Assembly: GCA_020832565.1 (NCBI GenBank)
Contig: JAFIEI010000005.1
Coordinates: 1-64,000, forward strand
Direction of reading: 5' to 3'
From: Salinarimonas sp.
GTDB taxonomy: Bacteria; Pseudomonadota; Alphaproteobacteria; Rhizobiales; Beijerinckiaceae
Length of the DNA stretch: 64,000 nt
A program made the translations under genes and the position numbers. Below, piece by piece: positions 18,768 through 27,199 of this stretch. The number at the start of each line of letters is the position of its first letter. Within the stretch, counting starts at the first letter, position 1. The notes below the pieces were generated by a model, which was not told the DNA's origin, searched no databases, and saw nothing but the letters and a program-made list of their open reading frames with translations.

Positions 18768-19116
18768 CTTCAAGAAGCCGGAAATCAATAAAATTCGGCC
18801 AGTGATCGTGGTTTCTCCTCGCCTTCCTCACCGAAGCCAAATTGTTACTGTCGTTCCGATCAGCACAACGGCACCGGAGCACGACCTTCCTTTCGTTGTC
18901 CGGCTTTCGAAAAACTATCACCCGCAGGAAAAAGATGAACTGCCGTGCTGGGCGAAATGCGACATGATCATGAACATTGCCCGAGATCGACTGGACGGGT
19001 TCAAGATCGGGCGGCGGAAATGGGAAACGCCCGAGGCGAGCGCTGAGGATCTCACTGCAGTGCAACACGGCATGATACACGGCCTAGGAATGAGCCACTT
19101 GCTCAAGTCGGAATAA
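18712..19116 (+). CDS. Type II toxin-antitoxin system PemK/MazF family toxin
   Basis: A 134-residue PemK/MazF-fold protein, a family of sequence-specific mRNA endonucleases. The N-terminal FPRAGQILVCNF strand, KIRPVIVVSPRLPHRSQIVT and VVPISTTAPEHDLPFVVRL are the family core, while PCWAKCDMIMNIARDRLDGF carries the conserved end of the fold. ATG at 18712 is preferred to a TTG nine bases earlier. No recognised antitoxin (MazE, AbrB-like or RHH) lies next to it on either strand; only the small ORF at 18612 is a candidate. A hairpin terminator lies about 100 bases downstream. The longer, histidine-rich form suggests the chromosomal subgroup common in Rhizobiales. Confidence 0.85.
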   Translation: MPISFFPRAGQILVCNFSDFKKPEINKIRPVIVVSPRLPHRSQIVTVVPISTTAPEHDLPFVVRLSKNYHPQEKDELPCWAKCDMIMNIARDRLDGFKIGRRKWETPEASAEDLTAVQHGMIHGLGMSHLLKSE

Positions 19117-19172
19117 TGAAATATACAACCATGGTATCCCGGTCATCGGGCTTTAAGACCTGGCTTCCAGGC

Positions 19173-19210
19173 AGGTTGCTCGCAGAGCGATGACAAGCTC
19201 AGAGCAACCT
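19173..19210. repeat. Inverted repeat downstream of the toxin gene
   Basis: AGGTTGCTC is repeated as its perfect complement GAGCAACCT 20 bases further on. It lies between the toxin stop and the strong terminator at 19223. It could extend the 3-prime structure of the toxin transcript; no other role is visible. Confidence 0.4.
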
Positions 19211-19222
19211 AGGTATTTTCCG

Positions 19223-19252
19223 AACAACCCCGCTTTTGCGGGGTTGTTTCGT
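19223..19252 (+). terminator. Rho-independent terminator
   Basis: An 11-bp perfect stem, AACAACCCCGC with GCGGGGTTGTT, has a TTTT loop and a T-rich tail. It lies 106 bases past the stop of the PemK/MazF gene on the same strand and probably ends its transcript. Confidence 0.85.
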
Positions 19253-19356
19253 TTCAGCGCATGCACGGACCGCGCCTTAATTTTGCCTCTCATTGCCGGT
19301 CTTGAGGCGTTACGCCAATCTCGTACGCATATCGAGCCGATTCCCGGGAGCGGATA

Positions 19357-19827
19357 TTGAGGCAGTTGATTCTGGTCGCAGTGATGGCCGCCTTTCTCGG
19401 TGGTTGTGCGCTTTTCTCGTTCCGCGACACATCGGGCATCACCACCGATCACAGCCACGCCCGCAGCATGGCAGAAGCGGTCACGGCATATCGGGCGCAG
19501 AAGGGACTTGGTCCGGTCACGGTCGATCGCAGCCTGATGCGCGCCGCCGACGAGCAGGCCCGCGCCGTTGCCGCCATGGATGATCTCGACCATCACGCTG
19601 CCGGTCGCTTCGGTAGCCGCATGACCCGCAACGGGATCAACGGCGCGGCGGCGGAGAATCTCCAGGCCGGCGCGCAGACGCCCGAGCGGGTGCTGCAGCG
19701 CTGGCAGGCTTCCAGCTATCACGATGAGAACCTTCTGATGCCGGAGGCGCGGCGTATCGGCTTCGTCAAGGCAGAGGCGCCGGGCACCCGTTTCGGCATA
19801 TTCTGGGTGATGGTGCTGGCCGATTGA
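19357..19827 (+). CDS. CAP-domain (SCP/PR-1-like) lipoprotein
   Basis: A 156-residue predicted lipoprotein. A short hydrophobic signal ends in the lipobox AFLGGC, so Cys17 would be lipidated and the protein anchored in the membrane facing the periplasm. The rest is a CAP domain: the YRAQKGLGPVTVDRSLMRAA opening, HHAAGRFGSRM, AAENLQAG and WQASSYHDENLL reproduce the conserved histidine, glutamate and helix pattern. CAP proteins have varied or unknown roles in bacteria. The start is TTG at 19357 with GGGAG upstream. It converges with epmB. Confidence 0.88.
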   Translation: MRQLILVAVMAAFLGGCALFSFRDTSGITTDHSHARSMAEAVTAYRAQKGLGPVTVDRSLMRAADEQARAVAAMDDLDHHAAGRFGSRMTRNGINGAAAENLQAGAQTPERVLQRWQASSYHDENLLMPEARRIGFVKAEAPGTRFGIFWVMVLAD

Positions 19828-19849
19828 CGCCGGTCAGCTTTCCGCCGGC

Positions 19850-20908
19850 TCAGCTTTCGCCGGCGTGGTCGCGATAGGCGTGGCGCCCGCCCTGCCAGTC
19901 GCGGATAATCATCTCGCCGCGCGCGTGCGCCTCCAGCGCATCGGGGTTGAGCACCGCCTTGCCCGCGCCGCCGGGAATATCCAGCACATAAAAGAACTGG
20001 CACAGGCCCGACAGCCGCCCGCGCAGGGCGCCGACCAGGGCGCGACCCTCGGCGATCGTGGTGCGGAAATGGGCGGTTCCCGGGGCCAGATCGCCATGAT
20101 TGAGATGATAGGGCTTGATGCGCAATTCGACGAAGCCGCGCATCAGCGCCGTCAGCGTGTCGAGGTCGTCATTGACGCCGCGCAGAAGCACGCTCTGCGA
20201 GAGCATCGGGATCCCCGCATCGACGAGTCGAGTGATCGCGGCGCGGGCATTCTCCGTAAATTCCTTCGGATGATTGGCGTGCAGGGCCACATAGACCGTC
20301 TTCCCGGCACGCTTGAGCGCCGTGATCAGCGCGTCGTCGACATGCGCCGGCGCAACCACGGGAACGCGCGTATGCAGACGCACGATCCGGACATGCTCGA
20401 TCTCCGCGAGCCTTTCCATCAGATAGTGCATGCGGGCGGGGGAAAGGATCATCGGATCGCCGCCTGTGAGGATCACCTCCCAGATTTCCGGATGATCGCG
20501 CAGATAGGCCAGCGCCTGATCGAGCTCCGCGCGCGGCAGCGCCCCGCCATGCTGGGGGCCGACACTCTCGCGGCGAAAGCAGAAGCGGCAATAGACCGGG
20601 CAGACCTGCACCACCTTCAACAGTGCGCGATCGGGATAGCGATGCACGATGCCGGGAACGGGGCTGTGCGCTTCGTCGCCGATCGGATCGGTGAGCTCCT
20701 CGGGGAGGGTTCGAAGCTCGCGCGCATCGGGGACGAACTGGGCGGCGATCGGGTCATGCGGATCGGCCGCGTCGATCTGCTCCGCCATCTCGGGGGTGAC
20801 CGCGATGGCATAGCGCTCGGCGACCGCATCGAGCGATGCGCGTGCGCCGTCGGGGGCGAGGCCGGCTTCGATCAGCGCGTCGGGGCTGCGCAACGTGCGC
20901 TCCGCCAT
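19850..20908 (-). CDS. epmB: Lysine 2,3-aminomutase-like radical SAM enzyme, EF-P (R)-beta-lysine synthesis
   Basis: A 352-residue radical SAM protein of the KamA/EpmB family. Cys103, Cys107 and Cys110 in CPVYCRFC bind the iron-sulfur cluster. PLP would bind through a lysine near GGAGKAVLNP at the C terminus, and ILTGGDPMILS is a conserved loop. It is the short form found with EF-P modification, converting (S)-alpha-lysine to (R)-beta-lysine for attachment by EpmA. Its start codon shares one base with the epmA stop (TGATG), so the two are translationally coupled. A free-standing lysine-degradation role is less likely given the neighbours. Confidence 0.9.
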   Translation of the reverse strand: MAERTLRSPDALIEAGLAPDGARASLDAVAERYAIAVTPEMAEQIDAADPHDPIAAQFVPDARELRTLPEELTDPIGDEAHSPVPGIVHRYPDRALLKVVQVCPVYCRFCFRRESVGPQHGGALPRAELDQALAYLRDHPEIWEVILTGGDPMILSPARMHYLMERLAEIEHVRIVRLHTRVPVVAPAHVDDALITALKRAGKTVYVALHANHPKEFTENARAAITRLVDAGIPMLSQSVLLRGVNDDLDTLTALMRGFVELRIKPYHLNHGDLAPGTAHFRTTIAEGRALVGALRGRLSGLCQFFYVLDIPGGAGKAVLNPDALEAHARGEMIIRDWQGGRHAYRDHAGES

Positions 20909-21957
20909 CAGCTTTCTCCTCTCGATTCGGCCACGGGCGTCCAGATCACCTGATCGATACGCTGGGCCCCCGTCGCCAGCATGACCAGGCGATCGAGGCC
21001 CAGCGCGACGCCGCTCGCCGGCGGCATCAGGGCAAGCGCTGCGAGGAAATCCTCGTCGATCGGATAACGCTCGCCATAGACGCGTTGTTTCTCGTCCATC
21101 TCGGCCTCGAACCGGGTACGCTGGACAAGCGGATCGGTCAACTCGCCGAACCCGTTCGCGAGCTCGACGCCGCAGGCATAGATCTCGAAACGCTCCGCGA
21201 GACGCGGATCGTCCGGGCAGGGCCGCGCCAGTGCCGCCTCGGCGACGGGGTAGCGGTCGAGCACGGTCAGCCGCCCACGCCCGAGCTGCGGCTCGATCCG
21301 CTCGACGAGTATCCGGCTGAAGATATCCGCCCAGTTATCGTCTTGTGCCACACGGATCCCGACCGAGCGCGCCGCCCGGGCAAGCGCCTCCCGATCAGTG
21401 CCGCCGTCATCGCGCAGGCTCGCCAGCAGATCGATCCTGGCGTGATCGGCAAAGGCCTGCGCCACCGGGACGCGCTCGTGGGGCGCGAAGGGATCGGCCT
21501 CCACCCCGCGATGGCGAAAGCGCGTTGCCCCCGCAATTTCTGCGGCACGCGCGATCAGGGCAGCGCAATCGGCGATGATCGCGTCATAGGGCGCATTCGC
21601 GCGGTACCATTCCAGCATCACGAATTCCGGATGGTGCAGCGGCCCGCGTTCGCGGTTGCGGAAGACCGGTGCGAAGGCGAACAGCGCGCTCTCGCCCGCG
21701 GCCAGCAGCTTCTTGCAGGCGAATTCGGGTGACGTATGCAGATAGAGCGGCTGCGCGACGCCGTCATGGCCGAGCATCTGCGTCGCGAAAGCGTGCAGAT
21801 GCGCCTCGTTTCCAGGCGAGATCTGCAGGATCGCGGGTTCGACCTCGACGAAACCCTCGGCCTCGAACCAGCCCCGCAGGCCGCTGCGGATACGGTTGCG
21901 GGCGAGGAGTGCCGGGCGCCGATCCACATGAACTTCCGGTCGCCACCATTGCGTCAT
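20908..21957 (-). CDS. epmA: EF-P lysine aminoacylase (GenX/PoxA)
   Basis: A 349-residue paralogue of the catalytic domain of class II lysyl-tRNA synthetase, lacking the anticodon-binding domain. Motif 2 is around LFAFAPVFRNRERGPLHHPEF and EWYRAN, motif 3 near GVALGLDRLVMLATG. EpmA activates beta-lysine with ATP and ligates it to the conserved lysine of elongation factor P. It is upstream of and overlapping epmB, and divergent from efp with about 140 bases between, so the modification enzymes and their target sit together. ATG at 21957 gives the usual family start. Confidence 0.94.
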   Translation of the reverse strand: MTQWWRPEVHVDRRPALLARNRIRSGLRGWFEAEGFVEVEPAILQISPGNEAHLHAFATQMLGHDGVAQPLYLHTSPEFACKKLLAAGESALFAFAPVFRNRERGPLHHPEFVMLEWYRANAPYDAIIADCAALIARAAEIAGATRFRHRGVEADPFAPHERVPVAQAFADHARIDLLASLRDDGGTDREALARAARSVGIRVAQDDNWADIFSRILVERIEPQLGRGRLTVLDRYPVAEAALARPCPDDPRLAERFEIYACGVELANGFGELTDPLVQRTRFEAEMDEKQRVYGERYPIDEDFLAALALMPPASGVALGLDRLVMLATGAQRIDQVIWTPVAESRGES

Positions 21958-22097
21958 CGCCGATCGACCCCATCTCTCGTCTGCGCTCCATGCGCGAATG
22001 CACGCGCACGCTCTGGACCCGAAGGCGTTATCGGGTTAAGCCCACGCGATGCAAGGTTCAAGACCGCTCTCGCGGTTGATCAGCAACAGGGTCGAAA

Positions 22098-22667
22098 ATG
22101 GCAAAGGTTTTGGCGAGCGCGCTGCGCAAGGGTAACGTCGTCGATATCGACGACAAGCTCTATGTCGTCCTCACGGCGCAAAACATCCACCCGGGCAAGG
22201 GTACGCCCGTGACCCAGCTCGATCTGCGCCGGATTTCCGACGGCACCAAGATCTCGGAACGCTACCGCACCACCGAGCAGGTCGAGAAGGCCGTCGTCGA
22301 GGATCGCAACCACACCTTCCTTTATGATGACGGCGAAGGGTTCCATTTCATGAACCCGGACAATTACGAGCAGGTCGCGATGACCCGCGAGGATATCGGC
22401 GACCAGGCGGCCTTCCTGCAGGAGGGCATGACCGTGAGCCTGAAGCTGCATAACGGCCTGCCGATCGCGATCGAACTGCCCCAGCGCGTCACCCTCGAAG
22501 TCGTCGAGACCGAGCCGACGGTGAAGGGCCAGACGGCTTCGTCCTCCTACAAGCCGGCCATGCTCAATAACGGCGTGCGCACCATGGTGCCGCCGCATAT
22601 TGCCACCGGCACGCGCATCGTGGTGATGACGGAGGATGCCTCCTACGTGGAGCGCGCCAAGGACTGA
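22098..22667 (+). CDS. efp: Elongation factor P
   Basis: A 189-residue translation factor that relieves ribosome stalling at consecutive prolines. It has the three-domain EF-P architecture: KOW-like domain 1 (about 1-65) and two OB domains (about 66-128 and 129-189). The domain 1 loop HPGKGTP puts Lys34 at the tip, the residue beta-lysylated by Epm[20 protein letters not shown] is the domain 3 signature. ATG at 22098 follows an AACAGGG region. A strong terminator lies just downstream. Confidence 0.97.
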   Translation: MAKVLASALRKGNVVDIDDKLYVVLTAQNIHPGKGTPVTQLDLRRISDGTKISERYRTTEQVEKAVVEDRNHTFLYDDGEGFHFMNPDNYEQVAMTREDIGDQAAFLQEGMTVSLKLHNGLPIAIELPQRVTLEVVETEPTVKGQTASSSYKPAMLNNGVRTMVPPHIATGTRIVVMTEDASYVERAKD

Positions 22668-22694
22668 TGCGTCTCACGCATCCGGCAATGCGCG

Positions 22695-22719
22695 CGCCCC
22701 GGCATGACCGGGGCGTTTT
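22695..22719 (+). terminator. Rho-independent terminator of efp
   Basis: An 8-bp stem, CGCCCCGG with CCGGGGCG, a 5-base loop and TTTT. It lies 27 bases after the efp stop codon and just before the convergent end of deoB. Confidence 0.85.
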
Positions 22720-22724
22720 GCGTC

Positions 22725-23966
22725 TCAGGTCCTGACCATGAATGCACTGCCGCTACGCGGTGGATCGATCCCGAGCCATTGCGTCACCGTGGCGCCGATA
22801 TCCGCAAAGCTTTCCCGCAACCCGATCGTGCCGCCCGCGATTCCGGGGCCGAAGCCGATGACGGGGACCTGTTCACGGGTGTGATCGGTGCCGCGCCAGG
22901 TGGGATCGTTGCCGTGATCGGCGGTGAGGATGCACAGATCGCCGGGCCGCAGGGCCGCCTCGATCTCCGGCACGCGCCGGTCGAAGGCCTCGAGTGCGGC
23001 GGCATATCCGGGCAGGTCGCGGCGGTGGCCGTAATCGGAGTCGAAATCGACCAGATTGGCGAAGATCAGCCCGCCTGCGGGAAGACGGTCGAGCGCTTCG
23101 ATGGCCGCGGTGAGGCATGCATCGTCGCCGGACGGCTTGACCTCCTCGCCCGTGTGACGATGGGCGAAGATGTCGCCGACCTTGCCGACGCTGATCGCAG
23201 CGCGCCCGGCCTCGTACAGCCGGTCGAACAGGGTGCCCTCCGGCGGGGACATGGCGAAATCCTTGCGGTTGGCGGTGCGGCTGAATCCGGTCTGCGGATC
23301 CCCCTTGAAGGGCCGCGCGATGACGCGGGCGATCTTCAACGGGTCGCACAGGCGCCGGGTCAGCGTGCAGATTTCATAGAGCCGCGCCAGCCCGAACTGC
23401 TCCTCATGGGCGGCAATCTGCAGGACGCTGTCGACGGAGGTGTAGCAGATCGGCTTGCCCGTGCGCAGATGCTCCGCGCCCCATTCCTCGACGATGGCCG
23501 TGCCCGGGGCGTGTCGGTTGCCCAGGATGCCGGGAAGATCAGCCTCGCTGATGATTGCATCGGTCAGCCATTGCGGGAAGGTCGGCTGCGTGTCGGGGAA
23601 ATAGCCCCAGTCGAAATCCACCGGACAGCCGGCGATCTCCCAATGTCCCGAGGGCGAATCCTTGCCCCGCGACGTCTCCACCGCGTGCCCCCAAAGCGCT
23701 GCCGGCTCGCCGTCCGGCATCAGATCGCGAAAGGTTTTTCCGCCCGCGGCGCGCATGGCGAGGCCGAGGCCCAGCCGCGCCAGGTTTGGAAGGTGCAGCG
23801 GGCCAGCGCGCAGACCGGTGCGGTCGCCGGCACCGGTGGCGCAGCCCTGTGCGATATGGCCGAGCGTGTCCGCACCGGCATCGCCATAGGCCGCAGCATC
23901 GGGCGCGCCGCCGATCCCCACCGAGTCGAGGACGATCAGGAGGGCGCGTGTCGGGGTGTCCGCCAT
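22725..23966 (-). CDS. deoB: Phosphopentomutase
   Basis: A 413-residue alkaline-phosphatase-superfamily enzyme interconverting ribose-1-phosphate (or deoxyribose-1-phosphate) and the 5-phosphates in nucleoside salvage. Metal-binding segments [26 protein letters not shown] and [18 protein letters not shown] are present. The phosphoacceptor region reads [10 protein letters not shown], with Ser104 where other phosphopentomutases have Thr (Thr85 in the Bacillus cereus enzyme); Ser could still accept phosphate. ATG at 23966 is only 7 bases after the yejF stop, so it may be read from the yej operon. Confidence 0.95.
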   Translation of the reverse strand: MADTPTRALLIVLDSVGIGGAPDAAAYGDAGADTLGHIAQGCATGAGDRTGLRAGPLHLPNLARLGLGLAMRAAGGKTFRDLMPDGEPAALWGHAVETSRGKDSPSGHWEIAGCPVDFDWGYFPDTQPTFPQWLTDAIISEADLPGILGNRHAPGTAIVEEWGAEHLRTGKPICYTSVDSVLQIAAHEEQFGLARLYEICTLTRRLCDPLKIARVIARPFKGDPQTGFSRTANRKDFAMSPPEGTLFDRLYEAGRAAISVGKVGDIFAHRHTGEEVKPSGDDACLTAAIEALDRLPAGGLIFANLVDFDSDYGHRRDLPGYAAALEAFDRRVPEIEAALRPGDLCILTADHGNDPTWRGTDHTREQVPVIGFGPGIAGGTIGLRESFADIGATVTQWLGIDPPRSGSAFMVRT

Positions 23967-23973
23967 GATCAGG

Positions 23974-25602
23974 TCAATCGGAAACGATACCGGCACCCGA
24001 CGCTTCGAGATCGAAGGCTGCCGAGAACAGAGCCTGGGTATAGGGGCTTTGCGGCGCGTCGAAGACCTGGTCCGCCGCACCCTGCTCGACGACGCGACCA
24101 TTCTGCATCACGATGACATGGTTCGCCAGAGCACGAACCACCTTGAGATCATGGCTGATGAACATGTAGGCGAGTTTGCGCCTCTCCTGCAATTCGCGCA
24201 AGAGCTCGACGATCTGGGCCTGAACCGACATGTCGAGCGCCGATGTGGGTTCGTCGAGGAGCAGGAATTGCGGCTCCAGCGCCATGGCGCGCGCGATGGC
24301 GATGCGTTGGCGCTGGCCGCCTGAGAATTCGTGCGGGTAGCGGTCCATGGCGGACGGATCGAGCCCGACATCGATCAGCGCACGCGCCACGATCTCGCGG
24401 CGCTCATTGCTGGACAGGCCACGATTGAGCACCAGCAGGCCTTCCTCGACGATCTGCGTCACGGACATGCGCGGTGAAAGCGAGCCGTAAGGATCCTGGA
24501 AAACGACCTGCATATTCTTGCGCAAGGGCCTGATCTGCTTGGATTTCAGCCCGTCGATCCGGTTGCCGAGGAAGACGACGGGGCCCTGCGAGGAGATCAG
24601 GCGCAGGATCGCGAGGCCGAGCGTCGTCTTGCCCGAGCCGGATTCGCCCACGACGCCCACGGTCTCGCCCTGGCGCACCGTGACGCTGACCTCGTCGACC
24701 GCCTTCACGTGATCCACGGTGCGCCCGAAAAAGCCCCTCTTGATCGGGAACCACACCTTGATCGGCCCGGCCTCCACCACGATCGGAGCGCCATCGGGCA
24801 CCGGGCGCGGGCGGCCCTTCGGCTCGGCAGCGAGCAGGCGCTTCGTATAATCGTGCTGCGGGTTTCCGAAAACCTGCGCCACCGGGCCGGTTTCCACGAT
24901 CTTGCCGTTCGTCATCACGCAGACCTTGTCGGCGATGCTGCGCACGATGCCCAGATCATGGGTGATGAAGAGCATCGCCATGCCCAGCCGCTTTTTCAGA
25001 TCGGCGAGCAGCGCGAGAATCTGTGCCTGCACGGTCACGTCGAGCGCCGTGGTCGGCTCGTCGGCGATGAGCAGGTCCGGCTCGTTGGCGAGCGCCATGG
25101 CGATCATCACGCGCTGGCGCTGGCCGCCCGACATCTGGTGAGGATAGGCATCGAGGCGTTGCGCAGCATCGCGGATGCCGACGAGTTCGAGCAGTTCGAG
25201 CGTGCGCGCTTTCGCTTCCTTGTCGCTCAGGCGCCGGTGAAGCCGCAGGATCTCGGCGACCTGGCGCGAGATCGTGTGCAGCGGGTTCAGAGATGTCATC
25301 GGCTCCTGGAACACCATGGTGATGTCGGCACCGCGCACCTTCATCATCTCAGGCTCGCTCGCCGGCAGCAGATCCTTGCCCTTGAACAGGATCTGGCCGG
25401 TGGGATGCGATGCCGACGGGTAGTTCAGGAGCTTGACCACGGAAAGCGCCGTGACCGACTTGCCGGATCCGGATTCGCCCACCAGCGCGACGGTTTCACC
25501 GGGCGCGACATCGAACGACACCCGGTCGACCGCCAGCACCGAGCCCTCGCCCTGGCGGAAGGCGACGGACAGATCGCGCACGGACAGGATCGGCGAGGTC
25601 AT
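23974..25602 (-). CDS. yejF: Oligopeptide/microcin C-type ABC transporter ATP-binding protein, fused double domain
   Basis: A 542-residue protein with two complete ABC ATPase domains. Walker A motifs are [10 protein letters not shown] in the first half and [10 protein letters not shown] in the second; the signatures are MSGGQRQRV and FSGGQRQRI; Walker B segments are [12 protein letters not shown] and [11 protein letters not shown]. This double form is typical of YejF, which powers the YejABE importer of peptides. It follows the permease genes on the same strand after a 271-base gap holding the first copy of a hairpin repeat, and deoB starts 7 bases after its stop. Confidence 0.92.
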   Translation of the reverse strand: MTSPILSVRDLSVAFRQGEGSVLAVDRVSFDVAPGETVALVGESGSGKSVTALSVVKLLNYPSASHPTGQILFKGKDLLPASEPEMMKVRGADITMVFQEPMTSLNPLHTISRQVAEILRLHRRLSDKEAKARTLELLELVGIRDAAQRLDAYPHQMSGGQRQRVMIAMALANEPDLLIADEPTTALDVTVQAQILALLADLKKRLGMAMLFITHDLGIVRSIADKVCVMTNGKIVETGPVAQVFGNPQHDYTKRLLAAEPKGRPRPVPDGAPIVVEAGPIKVWFPIKRGFFGRTVDHVKAVDEVSVTVRQGETVGVVGESGSGKTTLGLAILRLISSQGPVVFLGNRIDGLKSKQIRPLRKNMQVVFQDPYGSLSPRMSVTQIVEEGLLVLNRGLSSNERREIVARALIDVGLDPSAMDRYPHEFSGGQRQRIAIARAMALEPQFLLLDEPTSALDMSVQAQIVELLRELQERRKLAYMFISHDLKVVRALANHVIVMQNGRVVEQGAADQVFDAPQSPYTQALFSAAFDLEASGAGIVSD

Positions 25603-25740
25603 ACGCGCTCCATTCTCTTGGTTTCGGGCGATACGGCAAAAGCGCGCCCGTCATGAACCGCATATCGGGCTTCCCGTCCCAGCGGGGAGGAATTGAGGGT
25701 GCAAGGAGCGTTTTGTGACATGCGTCGGCGTCGACTGTTT

Positions 25741-25853
25741 TGCAAGCGGTCCACCCCACCCTTGATGCCTCTCCTGAGGGGAGGGAGATCCGGCGAGCGC
25801 TTCATGAAGGCGCCTCCCTCCCCGGCGGGGAGGGAACGTGAATGGGGAGAGCG
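25741..25853. repeat. Intergenic palindromic repeat, copy 1
   Basis: An element of about 110 bases that is repeated at 27064-27178 with clear similarity over its whole length. It holds the perfect inverted repeat CCCTCCCC-GGC-GGGGAGGG at 25816-25834 and, to the left, a second imperfect stem around CTCCTGAGGGGAG. Both copies lie in the same orientation between yej genes. It looks like a REP/RIME-type dispersed element, and in the yej mRNA it would fold as a double hairpin. Confidence 0.75.
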
Positions 25854-25873
25854 GGGGAATACCATGGCCGCCA

Positions 25874-27025
25874 TCACGAAAACGTCTTTCGCGGGTCGAA
25901 GGCGTCGCGCACCGCCTCGCCGATGAAGATCAGGAGGCTCAGCATCAGCGCGATGACGAAGAAGCCCGTCAGGCCGAGCCAGGGCGCCTGCAGGTTCGCC
26001 TTGCCCTGGGCCAGGAGCTCGCCGAGCGAGGCCGATCCGGGCGGGAGGCCGAAGCCGAGGAAGTCGAGCGAAGTCAACGTCGTGATCGAACCGTTGAGGA
26101 TGAAGGGCAGGAAGGTCAGCGTAGCGACCATGGCATTGGGCAGGACATGCTTGACCATGATCTTGCCGTCCGACTGGCCGAGCGCACGGGCGGCGCGGAC
26201 ATATTCGAAATTCCGCGCGCGCAGGAATTCGGCGCGTACCACGCCCACGAGCGCAACCCAGCTGAACAAGAGCAATATCCCCAATAACACCCAGAATGTC
26301 GGCGTTATGATCGAGGCGATGATGATCAGCAGATAAAGCGCCGGAATCGCCGTCCAGATCTCTATGAAACGCTGGAAAATCAGATCCGTCCAGCCGCCGA
26401 AATAGCCCTGGACCGCGCCGGCGAAGACGCCGATAACCGAGGAAACGGAGGCGAGGATCAACCCGAACAGCACCGAAATGCGAAATCCGTAAATCAGTCG
26501 CGCCATCACGTCGCGCCCCTGATCGTCGGTGCCGAGCCAGTTCCATTCGATATCACGGCAGGTGCTGCCACCGGTGATCCTTGCGACGTTCTCGCACTGG
26601 GAATCGTCGAGCATCCACGTCGGCGGGGATGGGGCGGGCACGGGGAGCGAGAGATTGTGCGTCGTGTAGTGGAAGCGGATCGGCGGCCAGAGCGCCCAGC
26701 CGTGCTCGTCGATCGCATCGGCGATCAGCGGTTCGCGGTAGTCCGCGAGCGGCAGAAAGCCGTCATCGATGAACTTGTCCTCGGGGTGATCCTGGAAGAT
26801 CGGAAACAGGATCTCTCCCTTGAACGACACCATGATCGGCCGGTCATTCGCTAGGAATTCGGCGAACATGGCGAGGATGAACAGAACCATGAAGATCCAG
26901 AAGGACCAGTAGCCGCGCTTGTTCGCCTTGAAATTATCCAGTCGTCGCCGGTTGATCGGCGAAAGGTTGAGCCACCCCCGATCGGGTTGTGGCGGTGCGA
27001 GGGGCTGCGTCACCGGCGCATTCAT
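25874..27025 (-). CDS. yejE: Oligopeptide/microcin C-type ABC transporter permease
   Basis: A 383-residue inner-membrane permease. An N-terminal membrane helix (about 40-60) is followed by a long periplasmic segment (about 65-165) typical of YejE. The DppC-type permease core then has about five helices, beginning at DVMARLIYGFRISVLFGLIL. The coupling EAA-like loop, EYVRAARALGQSDGKIMVKH, contacts the ATPase. It pairs with YejB to form the channel of the YejABEF peptide importer. ATG at 27025 is preceded by a gap carrying the second repeat copy. Confidence 0.92.
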   Translation of the reverse strand: MNAPVTQPLAPPQPDRGWLNLSPINRRRLDNFKANKRGYWSFWIFMVLFILAMFAEFLANDRPIMVSFKGEILFPIFQDHPEDKFIDDGFLPLADYREPLIADAIDEHGWALWPPIRFHYTTHNLSLPVPAPSPPTWMLDDSQCENVARITGGSTCRDIEWNWLGTDDQGRDVMARLIYGFRISVLFGLILASVSSVIGVFAGAVQGYFGGWTDLIFQRFIEIWTAIPALYLLIIIASIITPTFWVLLGILLLFSWVALVGVVRAEFLRARNFEYVRAARALGQSDGKIMVKHVLPNAMVATLTFLPFILNGSITTLTSLDFLGFGLPPGSASLGELLAQGKANLQAPWLGLTGFFVIALMLSLLIFIGEAVRDAFDPRKTFS

Positions 27026-27063
27026 GAGCGACCCCCATGGAATGCCGGGTTCGTCGATGATTT

Positions 27064-27178
27064 TGCACGCGGGTCCACCCCACCCCTGATCCCTCCCTTG
27101 AGGGGAGCGAGACGGGTCGCGGCCTTCATGACGGGGCCTCCCTCCCCGGCGGGGAGGGAACGAGGGTGGCGAGAGCGA
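27064..27178. repeat. Intergenic palindromic repeat, copy 2
   Basis: This is the second copy of the element at 25741-25853. It holds the identical 19-base palindrome (27140-27158) and the same flanking words, including TCCACCCCACC on the left and a purine-rich right end. It lies between yejB and yejE. The right-hand palindrome is better conserved between the copies than the left stem. Confidence 0.75.
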
Positions 27179-27199
27179 CAGTTTCGCATGATCACCATC

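Noticed and set aside
18574-19080. A 168-codon minus-strand frame over the toxin gene
   Set aside because: The PemK/MazF motifs on the + strand are clear, and the antisense translation shows no family.
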